DNA from: Candidatus Methanophagales archaeon ANME-1-THS
GTDB lineage: Archaea > Halobacteriota > Syntropharchaeia > Alkanophagales > Methanospirareceae
NCBI GenBank assembly: GCA_004212135.1
Contig: RXIE01000144.1
Location: forward strand, 1 to 10,186
Reading direction: 5' to 3'
Length of the DNA: 10,186 nt
The translations under genes and the position numbers were made by a program. This document shows positions 1 through 6,214 of this stretch, piece after piece. The notes under the pieces were generated by a model. It was not told the origin of the DNA. It saw nothing but the letters and a program-made list of their open reading frames with translations, and did no database searches. Numbering within the stretch: position 1 is the stretch's first letter; every line of letters begins with the position of its first letter.

Positions 1-1307
1 ACCTCATCAACGGCTATCCGGGTAGTGAGCCCCTTCTCCCGCAGCCGCTGGAGGATCTTAAAGTAGACTCGGAGCGCGAGAAAGGTGATGAAGAAATAAC
101 CCCGTACCGCTTCATCAGACCTTAAATACGTCTTATCCGACTCTAATTCGTTTTTCATGGCGTCAAATGCCAGCTCTACGTCTTCTCGCCCCTTATACAG
201 GTCGAATAGTTCGATTCCTTCTTTATCCAAATCCGAAAGGATGCAGATCACCCCTGCGCGTCGGCGTTTCGCCTCGAAATCAGCCATCGTCAGTTTCTCA
301 GCCTCAACCTGTTTGAGCAGCGCTTTTTCTTCCTCTCCCCGCAGCTGGGGGTCTTCAAAGGCATAGAGGAGGCCATACTCCGTCTCCTTCCTTCCCCAGC
401 GAATGGGCCGCTCCCTATAGAGAAAGGTACCCTTCCAGCGCAGCCATCTGAGGTCACTAAGTGTTGCATTCTTCCGCAAGGGGACGATATAGTGCATACC
501 TTGCTTTCTGAGCTTCCCGAGCAGGGAGAAGGACGAAAACCCCCGATCGAAGATAAAGCCCAGGTCTTTCTTCGGCAATCGTTCAATGAAGTCCTTAAAG
601 GTCGTTATATCCCTCAGAGAGCCATAGAAGACCTCGATACCCACCGGTACCTTCGTGCTGCACGAGAACGCCAGAATAACCCCGATCTGATCGAGGTACG
701 CGTGATCGGCGTTGTAGCCGCGCTCTGCGAGTCTGATGTTCTGCGACTGGGTGAAGACCGCGGTGAGGTCGTAGAGCAGAAGATCATCGGCAGTAGCAAG
801 CCCTGCCAAGAGCTCGTACCAGCGCTGGATGTCCTCGCCGGTATGGCGTAAAACGGTCGAGAGATGCTTTGGCGCGAGGCGAATATCGAGCTGCTTGGAG
901 AGGTACAGTTTCTCCCAGCGAGAGGCAACGAGCCGCAGAGGTTTCGGGTCGATCGCCTTGATGATCGCCGCGGCGATGAGTTCCCGAGCGTAGGGCGTCC
1001 GCTCGGTCAGAAGCGGCTCCACATCCTGCAAGAGATACTGGGCAAGCCCGCCATTGCCGAACTCAAAAACCTCTCGACTCGACTCTTGGACCCCGTTCCG
1101 CACGCGCCGCGCGGTGAAGATCCCGTCAGAATCGATCGAGCCCAGGTATTCGGTGATCTTCCTCACTTTCCTTCGCTCTTTGTCCCATTCGCTCGTCGCC
1201 CGATAGACGTAGTAGTTTTTCCGTATCTGTTTCAGCTCGATATGCCCCGCTTCTTCGCGCTTCAGTTGGATGAAGCGCTTCAACACCCGAGATGGTACAT
1301 CCTTCAT
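1..1307 (-). CDS. IS4-superfamily (IS1634-like) DDE transposase, C-terminus cut by window edge
   Basis: This gene encodes a cut-and-paste transposase. The frame is open from the ATG at 1307 down to the left edge: 435 codons with no stop. The DDE triad is visible: Asp180 in LLYDLT, Asp254 in FIFDRGF, and Glu378 inside a perfect IS4-family Y-x2-R-x3-E-x6-K signature (Tyr371, Arg374, Glu378, Lys385). The N-terminus (residues 30-62: NYYVYRATSEWDKE, then KVRKITEYLG and DG) resembles the conserved start of IS1634-type transposases, and PLRKN at 276-280 is also typical. After the signature comes the usual hydrophobic GYFFITFLALR stretch. About 50-100 C-terminal residues are probably missing, because family members run to roughly 500 residues. 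No frameshift or stop is seen, so it may be active. Its terminal inverted repeats cannot be defined because one end lies outside. The start is supported by a TATA box at 1332-1340. The IS4 superfamily is certain; the subfamily is less so. Confidence 0.9.
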   Translation of the reverse strand, partial: MKDVPSRVLKRFIQLKREEAGHIELKQIRKNYYVYRATSEWDKERRKVRKITEYLGSIDSDGIFTARRVRNGVQESSREVFEFGNGGLAQYLLQDVEPLLTERTPYARELIAAAIIKAIDPKPLRLVASRWEKLYLSKQLDIRLAPKHLSTVLRHTGEDIQRWYELLAGLATADDLLLYDLTAVFTQSQNIRLAERGYNADHAYLDQIGVILAFSCSTKVPVGIEVFYGSLRDITTFKDFIERLPKKDLGFIFDRGFSSFSLLGKLRKQGMHYIVPLRKNATLSDLRWLRWKGTFLYRERPIRWGRKETEYGLLYAFEDPQLRGEEEKALLKQVEAEKLTMADFEAKRRRAGVICILSDLDKEGIELFDLYKGREDVELAFDAMKNELESDKTYLRSDEAVRGYFFITFLALRVYFKILQRLREKGLTTRIAVDE

Positions 1308-1331
1308 GTGTGTTAATATATATGGGTTGTT

Positions 1332-1340
1332 TATTTAAAG
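1332..1340 (-). promoter_or_regulatory. TATA box of the transposase gene, probably leaderless
   Basis: On the minus strand this reads CTTTAAATA, a near-consensus archaeal TATA box. It lies 25 to 33 bases upstream of the A of the transposase ATG at 1307, the distance at which archaeal RNA polymerase starts. Transcription would therefore begin at or next to the start codon. This agrees with the lack of any Shine-Dalgarno sequence before that ATG. No clear purine-rich BRE is seen upstream of it. Confidence 0.6.
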
Positions 1341-1521
1341 ATGGTAGTCGGTGGGCATTCGTAACAGAGCGTAGAGGGTGCATAGTTAGCCAGAAAACTC
1401 GATCAGAGCGCGAAAAACGGAAGGACGGGCATTTTTCGGTGATGAGAAGCCGATTCTAGACCTCCCATGCCGCGTGGATGATCTCATTCGCGACTACTTA
1501 TGGGTTAAAAGGAAGAGTTTG

Positions 1522-1537
1522 GGTTTTAAAAAAAACC
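1522..1537 (-). terminator. Possible pus10 terminator (T8 tract in a short palindrome)
   Basis: GGTTTT and AAAACC form a six-base stem around an AAAA loop. On the minus strand this gives an uninterrupted run of eight T about 80 bases after the pus10 stop codon. Archaeal RNA polymerase terminates at oligo-T tracts, so this is the best visible candidate for the end of the pus10 transcript. The distance is rather long, and other AT-rich stretches lie closer to the gene. Confidence 0.35.
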
Positions 1538-1617
1538 ATAGAGGAAGATCGGCATGGAACTAAAGCATAAAGTTCTGATGCCTGCTTATCCATCTCATTC
1601 TACCTTCTCTTACAAAT

Positions 1618-2892
1618 TCAACATACATCCTCACGATCTGCCGCATCTTCTCCATGAATCCCGACCTTAACATCCAGCACATCCAGTACCCTTACCTCGG
1701 CCGGAGTCCCGAGCAGCGCACTCAAACTCGGCCTGGTTCTTCCCTCGTCGCCTGAGATGAGCTCTTTGAAAAAAGCATTGGATCGGCAGGTGAGTTGAAG
1801 AGCTGCCTGTTTACCGTCGAATGAGACCAGTTGTACGCTATAAACATTCCTGTTCCGCACCAGATCAGCCCTCCGGTGCAGTACCCGCGTGGGCGTCTGT
1901 TGTTCTATGAGCGCACCATTCAGCCGATCCAATGCTTTTTTCAAATCGGTTTCACGCACCGGTGACCGGAACTCCACCTCGACCCGGTAGAGCTTATCCA
2001 TCTGCGCGTCTTTGAGCTTCGCTACCATTTCACGGCCCACATACTGAAGCTCCCTCACTTCCACTTTGCCCCGGTTTGCCTCATTCACCTGCTCCGCGGC
2101 CCTCTGCAGATCCACCTGCCTCCGTTTCGGCTCCTTGATCTCGACCACAAACGGGCGACCAGAACCGAGCATGCGGGCATCGATATCCTCTCGACCACAC
2201 CCATGCAAGACCAGGTCTTCACCATTGAACTCCTCCAGGAGCGGTCCGCTGATCAGCCCCTCGACCGATTCCGGGTACATCATCCCGGTGAAATTGCAGC
2301 GCTCGCAGCCCTTGCCCCCGCATTCACGGCAGAACCATCTTGTTTGAGAGATGCCCCTCGTGAGCTTCAGGTATCGACCGTAAATAAAAACTGGCTTGAT
2401 CTGCAACTCGACCGTTTCGGTCCATAAATTGAGAATGACGACGATATCAGGCGTTTCAAACTCGACTCTCTTGCCGGTTTCATGCTCGAGCCGCTTGCCC
2501 ACTTCTCTATTCAACTCTGCCTTTAACGGCTCAGCATACAAAGCACCGGCGATCTCCCAGAGCAGCTCCTCGTTCTGGAGGAGCAGACCGCTCACTTTGG
2601 TACCCACTAGGAAGGAATTAAATTCATACTCCGTCAGTTTCTCCAGCGCTGTTGAGATCCAGTATTCCAGGTGCTCAAAGAGGCCATTGCATACCCAGCA
2701 CGTACCCTCGCCGAGCGCCTCGCCGCTTGCCCGTAGTGCCGCTTTGAGTATCATCCCCCTCTGCTCATTTGAAAGCCCGTGCGAAATTTGTGCAAATTGC
2801 CGGCCAAGACAATGGTCACAGATCGGCCCTTCTTTGGTAATATTCCGTGCTATTTCCAGTCCTTCTGAGCTTATCTCCTCTAAGAATTGCAT
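1618..2892 (-). CDS. pus10: tRNA pseudouridine(54/55) synthase Pus10
   Basis: The enzyme isomerises U55 (and in many archaea U54) of the tRNA T-loop to pseudouridine, the job done by TruB in bacteria. The 424-residue protein matches the archaeal Pus10 layout. It begins with a zinc-binding-type tetrad, Cys25/Cys28 (CDHC) and Cys65/Cys68 (CWVC), in the N-terminal module. A second Cys cluster follows at 188, 191, 196 and 199 (CRECGGKGCERC) ahead of the catalytic fold. The catalytic loop is HGCGREDIDARMLGSGRPF (230-248); Asp236 aligns with the nucleophilic Asp of TruA-type GRTD motifs. Downstream are LYRVEVEF (301-308), RRADLVRNRNVY (340-351) and EGRTRPSLSALLG (383-395), all Pus10 signatures. The ATG at 2892 puts the first CxxC at the normal distance. 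The ribosome site is weak (GTGA almost abutting the ATG). The gene is divergent from the RFC gene and appears monocistronic. No truncation is seen. Confidence 0.95.
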   Translation of the reverse strand: MQFLEEISSEGLEIARNITKEGPICDHCLGRQFAQISHGLSNEQRGMILKAALRASGEALGEGTCWVCNGLFEHLEYWISTALEKLTEYEFNSFLVGTKVSGLLLQNEELLWEIAGALYAEPLKAELNREVGKRLEHETGKRVEFETPDIVVILNLWTETVELQIKPVFIYGRYLKLTRGISQTRWFCRECGGKGCERCNFTGMMYPESVEGLISGPLLEEFNGEDLVLHGCGREDIDARMLGSGRPFVVEIKEPKRRQVDLQRAAEQVNEANRGKVEVRELQYVGREMVAKLKDAQMDKLYRVEVEFRSPVRETDLKKALDRLNGALIEQQTPTRVLHRRADLVRNRNVYSVQLVSFDGKQAALQLTCRSNAFFKELISGDEGRTRPSLSALLGTPAEVRVLDVLDVKVGIHGEDAADREDVC

Positions 2893-2992
2893 TTCACGTT
2901 CTGTATTGAAATGTACCCGTGGTGTATGATTAAGATGAATGGCTATAGAGCTTTATGGCACATGAAGATACACAAAGATATGTGAATCAGCG
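2893..2992. promoter_or_regulatory. Divergent promoter region between pus10 and the RFC small subunit gene
   Basis: This 100-base spacer must carry both promoters. For the RFC gene, CTTTATGG at 2951-2958 could serve as TATA box, placing the start near 2980 and leaving GTGA (2982-2985) as a ribosome site seven bases before the ATG. For pus10, the minus strand reads CTTAATCATA at 2934-2925, a degenerate TATA candidate with a leader of about 10 bases. Neither is close to consensus, so exact sites are uncertain. Confidence 0.35.
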
Positions 2993-3952
2993 ATGCAGCG
3001 CGAGGAGATATGGACTGAGAAGTACCGACCGAGGAAATTGAGCGAAGTAGCGGGACAGAACGCGATAATAAAGAATCTCCAGTCGTATGTCAGGCAGAGG
3101 AACTTACCGCACCTCATCTTTTCGGGACCCGCGGGTGTTGGTAAGACCGCTGCGGCGGTCGCCATGGCACGGGAGCTCTATGCTGATACGTGGGCGGAGA
3201 ACTTTACGGAATTGAACGCGTCTGACGAGCGGGGCATTGATGTGGTTCGCAACAAGATAAAGAACTTCGCACGAACCATGCCTATTGGCAATGCTTCGTT
3301 CAAAATCATCTTTCTTGATGAGGCAGACGCGTTGACTGATGCCGCGCAATCCGCGTTGCGGAGGACAATGGAGCGCTATTCGGGCACCTGCCGCTTCATT
3401 CTCAGTTGTAACTACTCCTCGAAGATAATCGAACCGATACAATCCCGATGCTCGGTCTATCGGTTCAAATCGCTTTCCGCCGATGCACTTGCCGCGCGCA
3501 TAAAATTTATAGCGAATAAGGAGGGTTTGAAGCTCTCGGACGATGCGCTTCGGGCACTCAATTATGTCGCAATGGGTGATATGCGGCGAGCGATCAATGC
3601 CTTACAGAGTGTGGCAGTGCTCAGTAGCGAGATAAAACCCGAGATGATCTACGAGATAACCGCAACGGCGCGGCCTGAGGAGATACAAGCGTTGATAACC
3701 ACCGCATTGGCGGGTAAATTTCCCGATGCGCTCGAGCTATTAGATGCCTTACTCGACAAGGGCATATCAGGTGACGAGATATTGACCCAGATGCACCGGC
3801 TCATGATAAACCTGGATCTTCCCGCTCGTAAGAAGGTAGCGTTGATGGACCGAATAGGAGAAGCGGACTACCGAATCACCGAAGGTGCGAACGAGCGTAT
3901 CCAGTTGGATGCACTGATCGCTTCTTTTTGCCTTGCTTCGGATAACGACTGA
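2993..3952 (+). CDS. rfcS: Replication factor C small subunit (clamp loader ATPase)
   Basis: This is an AAA+ subunit of the archaeal clamp loader, which opens the PCNA ring and loads it at primer-template junctions. The 319-residue product has the family features in order: EIWTEKYRPRKLSEVAGQ (5-22, RFC box), Walker A GPAGVGKT (45-52), ELNASDERGIDVVR (73-86), Walker B IIFLDEAD (105-112), sensor 1 ILSCNYSS (136-143), the SRC arginine-finger motif (151-153) and sensor 2 GDMRRAINALQ (195-205). The C-terminal helical collar domain follows. Length is normal, and there is no intein, which some archaeal rfcS genes carry. No upstream in-frame start exists before a stop at 2963, so the ATG at 2993 is firm. 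A large RFC subunit gene is not in this window. It stands alone, 213 bases before amt, with no sign of cotranscription. Confidence 0.96.
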   Translation: MQREEIWTEKYRPRKLSEVAGQNAIIKNLQSYVRQRNLPHLIFSGPAGVGKTAAAVAMARELYADTWAENFTELNASDERGIDVVRNKIKNFARTMPIGNASFKIIFLDEADALTDAAQSALRRTMERYSGTCRFILSCNYSSKIIEPIQSRCSVYRFKSLSADALAARIKFIANKEGLKLSDDALRALNYVAMGDMRRAINALQSVAVLSSEIKPEMIYEITATARPEEIQALITTALAGKFPDALELLDALLDKGISGDEILTQMHRLMINLDLPARKKVALMDRIGEADYRITEGANERIQLDALIASFCLASDND

Positions 3953-4070
3953 CCATATGGTGCGGCTCCTTGAACAACCGAGTTCGGTCTCTTCAGCAGT
4001 GTGTCTCACGGTTATAACCCCTTCGACCAGCCCTTTCTATGGTTCACTCACTTCATTCACCGCGGCGTGA

Positions 4071-4149
4071 TTTCATATTTCTTCATAAGTCTTGTGCCGG
4101 GTTCTCAAATAGTCTAATAAGAGGAGTTTGGGCAACCTCGGGGTGGAGG
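4071..4149 (+). repeat. Shared promoter/leader element, copy 1 (upstream of amt-glnK)
   Basis: This segment recurs at 6013-6092 ahead of carB. Without gaps, 67 of 74 positions match (4071-4144), including 36 identical bases at 4095-4130. One extra A in the other copy then precedes a shared GGAGG. The first part is pyrimidine-rich with TTTCATAT (4071-4078), which could be a divergent TATA box placing transcription start near 4098-4105. The rest folds as described for 4097-4141. The sequence before 4071 does not match the other copy, so the edge is sharp. It ends in the GGAGGT ribosome site of amt. Duplication within a regulatory context is my inference; a small mobile repeat is the alternative. 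Confidence 0.85.
4097..4141 (+). promoter_or_regulatory. Candidate structured leader RNA (two-stem hairpin) of amt
   Basis: The outer stem pairs CCGGG (4097-4101) with CUCGG (4137-4141). The inner stem pairs CUCAAA (4104-4109) with UUUGGG (4127-4132). The internal loop is UU opposite CAAC, and the 17-base terminal loop is UAGUCUAAUAAGAGGAG. Both stems are kept in the carB copy, where the one base change inside a stem turns a U-G into a U-A pair. The amt ribosome site GGAGGT (4145-4150) lies three bases after the hairpin, so folding could influence translation. I recognise no known riboswitch class. Evidence is two copies only. Confidence 0.45.
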
Positions 4150-4165
4150 TACGTAAAAGAGTACG

Positions 4166-5662
4166 ATGGTCAAACTGGATAGAGTACGATCAGTGAGACG
4201 GGTGATTAGCATACTTGCCGTTGCACTCGCCGTTAGTGGCATGACACTGACTCTGATACCGGGTGTGATGGCTGGAGATCCAAGCGGTGAACGCACGTAT
4301 GCGGACGACATAGAGGGTATGAAGACCGCGATAAACGTTGCATGGACCCTGATTGCCGCCTTTCTGGTCTTTTTCATGCAGGCTGGATTCGCGTTCCTCG
4401 GTGCAGGTGCGATTCGTACCAAGAACACGGTGAACTACTTCGCGAAAAGCTATATGGACTTCTCGATAGGCGCCATAGCGTACTGGGCGATCGGCTTTGC
4501 GCTCATGTTCGGCGGTTCAAAGCTCTTCGCGGGATTGGAATCGGGCAACCGCATTATTGGCTGGAGTGGCTGGTTCCTTGCGGGCGATGCCTACGATGTC
4601 TCGACCATGATGTTCTGGATGTTTCAGGTGGTATTCGCAGCCACGGCAGCGACCATAGTAGCGGGCGCGTGCGCAGAGCGGCTCAAGCTCCAGGCATACT
4701 TAATCTACAGTGGGATTGTCACTGCGATTATCTACAGCATCCATGGGCACTGGGTCTGGGGTGGCGGCTGGCTTTCTACTCTGCCCTATGGCAGGGGTGC
4801 CCGTGATTTCGCGGGTTCGGGCGTTGTGCATGCCATAGGCGGTTTTATTGCACTCGCGGGCATCATGCTGCTCGGTCCGAGAATCGGTAAGTTCAACGAT
4901 AACGAGAAGCCCAACGCGATACCCGGGCATGACGTGGGATACATCATTATTGGAACCTTCATCCTCTTCTTCGGATGGTTTGGGTTCAACGCGGGCAGCA
5001 CGCTCGCCGCCACGGATCTCAGGATCGCGGTGATCGCGGTGAACACGTTCCTTTCAGGTGCAGCCGGTGCGGTCATGGTCTGCTACTGGACTTACTTCAA
5101 GACCGGGAAAGCGGATATCGTGCTCACGTGTAACGGTGCACTTGCGGGTCTCGTCGGGATAACCGCGCCCTGCGCGTATGTTGCACCCTGGGCAGCGGTC
5201 GTTATTGGCACTATTGCTGGCATGATCGTGATGGTTGGCATATGGTTCAACGAATGGAAGCTCAAAGTCGATGATCCCGTAGGTGCAGTCGCAGTCCATG
5301 GCTATACTGGTATCTGGGGCTTGATTGCGGTGGGAATCTTTGCGGACGGAATGTACGGCGGCGTGAGTGGCTTGATCACGGGAAATACCGGACAATTGAT
5401 CGCACAGCTCATCGATGCTGCGACGGTGGTCATATGGGCGCTTGGAACTGGTTTGGTTATGTTTGGGCTCCTCAAGTACACGATAGGTATACGAGTGCCA
5501 CCCGAGGAGGAACTCATGGGACTCGATGTGGGTGAGCATGGCATCACGGCATATCCCGACTTTGTACACACCCTCTCAGCGAGACCAACAAAGGTAGTCC
5601 GCATGCGCGGAACGGAACGTGACGGAGAACCAGCGGCTGAAGGAGGAGGTAAAGACGGGTGA
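4166..5662 (+). CDS. amt: Ammonium transporter, Amt/MEP/Rh family
   Basis: This trimeric membrane channel takes up ammonium. The 498-residue protein starts with a signal-like segment (basic residues 3-12, hydrophobic 13-35, possible cleavage after VMA at 36), followed by about eleven membrane helices. Pore residues are intact: Asp214 and His222 in DFAGSGVVHAIGG, the second His378 in VHGYTGIWG, Phe157 and Phe274 (gate; the latter in WFGFNAGS) and Ser278. The amphipathic C-terminal tail, VPPEEELMGLDVGEHGITAY (444-463), is the conserved cytosolic part that couples subunits and contacts GlnK. A further low-complexity tail (about 470-498) is not conserved in type. The ribosome site GGAGGT (4145-4150) lies 15 bases before the ATG. 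Inverted CGTA/TACG (4152-4155, 4162-4165) could form a tiny hairpin shortening that distance. It is followed by glnK after one base, the classic amt-glnK pair. Confidence 0.96.
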   Translation: MVKLDRVRSVRRVISILAVALAVSGMTLTLIPGVMAGDPSGERTYADDIEGMKTAINVAWTLIAAFLVFFMQAGFAFLGAGAIRTKNTVNYFAKSYMDFSIGAIAYWAIGFALMFGGSKLFAGLESGNRIIGWSGWFLAGDAYDVSTMMFWMFQVVFAATAATIVAGACAERLKLQAYLIYSGIVTAIIYSIHGHWVWGGGWLSTLPYGRGARDFAGSGVVHAIGGFIALAGIMLLGPRIGKFNDNEKPNAIPGHDVGYIIIGTFILFFGWFGFNAGSTLAATDLRIAVIAVNTFLSGAAGAVMVCYWTYFKTGKADIVLTCNGALAGLVGITAPCAYVAPWAAVVIGTIAGMIVMVGIWFNEWKLKVDDPVGAVAVHGYTGIWGLIAVGIFADGMYGGVSGLITGNTGQLIAQLIDAATVVIWALGTGLVMFGLLKYTIGIRVPPEEELMGLDVGEHGITAYPDFVHTLSARPTKVVRMRGTERDGEPAAEGGGKDG

Positions 5663-5663
5663 G

Positions 5664-6002
5664 ATGAAGAAGATAGAGGCGATCATAAGACCGGAGAAAC
5701 TTGATGACGTGAAACGAGCACTGGAAAAGGAAGGGTTCCCGAGCATGAACCTCACCGAGATACGGGGAAGAGGGAGACAGAAGGGTGCGAAGCTTACGTG
5801 GCGAGGTACTGAATATTTGATGGAGCTGATTCCGAAAACAAAGCTGGATTTAGTTGTTCGGGATGAGGACACGAAAAAAGTGGTATCGATCATTCGGAAG
5901 AGTGCTTATACCGGGAATATCGGTGATGGAAAGATATTCGTGCTGCCTGTCGAGGAGGCTATCCGAGTTCGGACGGGAGAGGAAGGAGAGGAGGCGCTGT
6001 GA
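5664..6002 (+). CDS. glnK: Nitrogen regulatory protein PII (GlnK)
   Basis: This trimeric PII signal protein binds ATP/ADP and 2-oxoglutarate and plugs Amt when ammonium is plentiful. The 112-residue product has the standard fold: MKKIEAIIRPEKLDDVKRAL (1-20), T-loop GRGRQKGAKLTWRGTEY (35-51), and the nucleotide-binding TGNIGDGKIFV (83-93) followed by AIRVRTGE. Gln39, Lys90, Arg101 and Arg103 are present. Tyr51, the residue uridylylated in enterobacteria, is kept, whereas position 46 is Trp rather than the common Tyr. The frame is open 45 bases further upstream (ATG 5619), but homology starts exactly at the ATG at 5664, one base after the amt stop. GGAGGAGGT (5642-5650) and GGTGA (5658-5662) are possible ribosome sites. 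The tight linkage implies translational coupling and co-transcription with amt. Confidence 0.95.
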   Translation: MKKIEAIIRPEKLDDVKRALEKEGFPSMNLTEIRGRGRQKGAKLTWRGTEYLMELIPKTKLDLVVRDEDTKKVVSIIRKSAYTGNIGDGKIFVLPVEEAIRVRTGEEGEEAL

Positions 6003-6012
6003 GGATACCCTC

Positions 6013-6092
6013 TTTCATATTCTTTCATACTTCTTCTGCCGGGTTCTCAAATAGTCTAATAAGAGGAGTTTGAGCCACCTCGGGGTAGGAGG
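6013..6092 (+). repeat. Shared promoter/leader element, copy 2 (upstream of carB-carA)
   Basis: Second copy of the 4071-4149 element, beginning ten bases after the glnK stop. Differences from copy 1 lie at 6022, 6023, 6030, 6031, 6036, 6073 and 6076, plus an inserted A at 6087. The TTTCATAT stretch (6013-6020) and the hairpin segment are preserved. Here the terminal GGAGG (6088-6092) is not followed by a nearby gene start. CarB begins over 120 bases later, so conservation of this element is not simply conservation of a ribosome site. This favours a role in transcription or in leader folding. Confidence 0.85.
6039..6083 (+). promoter_or_regulatory. Candidate structured leader RNA (two-stem hairpin) upstream of carB
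   Basis: The same fold as at 4097-4141: outer stem CCGGG (6039-6043) with CUCGG (6079-6083), inner stem CUCAAA (6046-6051) with UUUGAG (6069-6074), and an identical 17-base loop. In this copy the inner stem is fully Watson-Crick. The internal loop is UU opposite CCAC. Function is unknown; its location before carbamoyl-phosphate synthetase and, in the other copy, before the ammonium channel suggests a nitrogen-linked signal (inference). Confidence 0.45.
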
Positions 6093-6121
6093 CAAAGAAT
6101 AAGGAATACCCGGGAAAAACG

Positions 6122-6138
6122 CGAAAGGAGGCATTTCG
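6122..6138 (+). other. Small hairpin presenting GGAGG in its loop, carB leader
   Basis: CGAAA (6122-6126) can pair with TTTCG (6134-6138), leaving GGAGGCA as the loop. The GGAGG sits seven bases before a GTG (6139) that opens a 51-codon frame running out of frame into carB. A similar arrangement, with a longer stem and a GGAAGGACGGG-type loop, is seen at 1411-1438. It may be a ribosome-binding element of a leader peptide or chance; five pairs is a weak stem. Confidence 0.25.
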
Positions 6139-6214
6139 GTGAGGTCATTCACGCTGGTGCTCGTATTTCTACGTTCGTATGCTCTACGGGTATTTGGTAT
6201 CGCAACGAGTGGTA

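Larger units (their letters stand above)
1308..1617. other. 310-base intergenic region between transposase and pus10
   Basis: No coding frame, tRNA or rRNA is recognisable here. It should contain the 5' terminal inverted repeat of the insertion sequence, but the partner end is outside the window, so the boundary cannot be placed. Visible items are the transposase TATA box (1332-1340), a hairpin with stems CGAAAAA (1411-1417) and TTTTTCG (1432-1438), and a GGTTTT/AAAACC palindrome (1522-1537). Its plus-strand segment 1412-1443 resembles the region just upstream of carB (6114-6143) when small gaps are allowed. Confidence 0.5.

Noticed and set aside
492..1316. Plus-strand open frames at 492-851 and 864-1316
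   Set aside because: They lie antisense to a continuous transposase frame with a complete DDE/YREK signature and show no recognisable protein features.
1439..1500. Possible C/D box guide RNA (GTGATGA at 1439-1445, GATGAT further on)
   Set aside because: No CUGA D or D' box at suitable positions on this strand.
2066..2929. Plus-strand frames antisense to pus10
   Set aside because: Shadow frames with Ser/Pro-rich low-complexity translations opposite a clear Pus10.
3972..3990. GAAC/GTTC inverted repeat after the RFC gene as a terminator
   Set aside because: Only four pairs and no following T tract; not distinguishable from chance.
3953..4165. NrpR-type operator (GGAA-N6-TTCC) upstream of amt, also checked at 6003-6214
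   Set aside because: I find no such palindrome in either intergenic region; the shared element is different in sequence.
5054..5569. 171-codon minus-strand frame inside amt
   Set aside because: Antisense to conserved Amt membrane helices and the His378 motif; no domain or ribosome-site evidence.
6179..6214. Upstream carB start at ATG 6179
   Set aside because: Adds 12 residues absent from the family N-terminus, and no ribosome site precedes it; ATG 6215 fits the conserved MPK...IKKVLVIGSGPI start.
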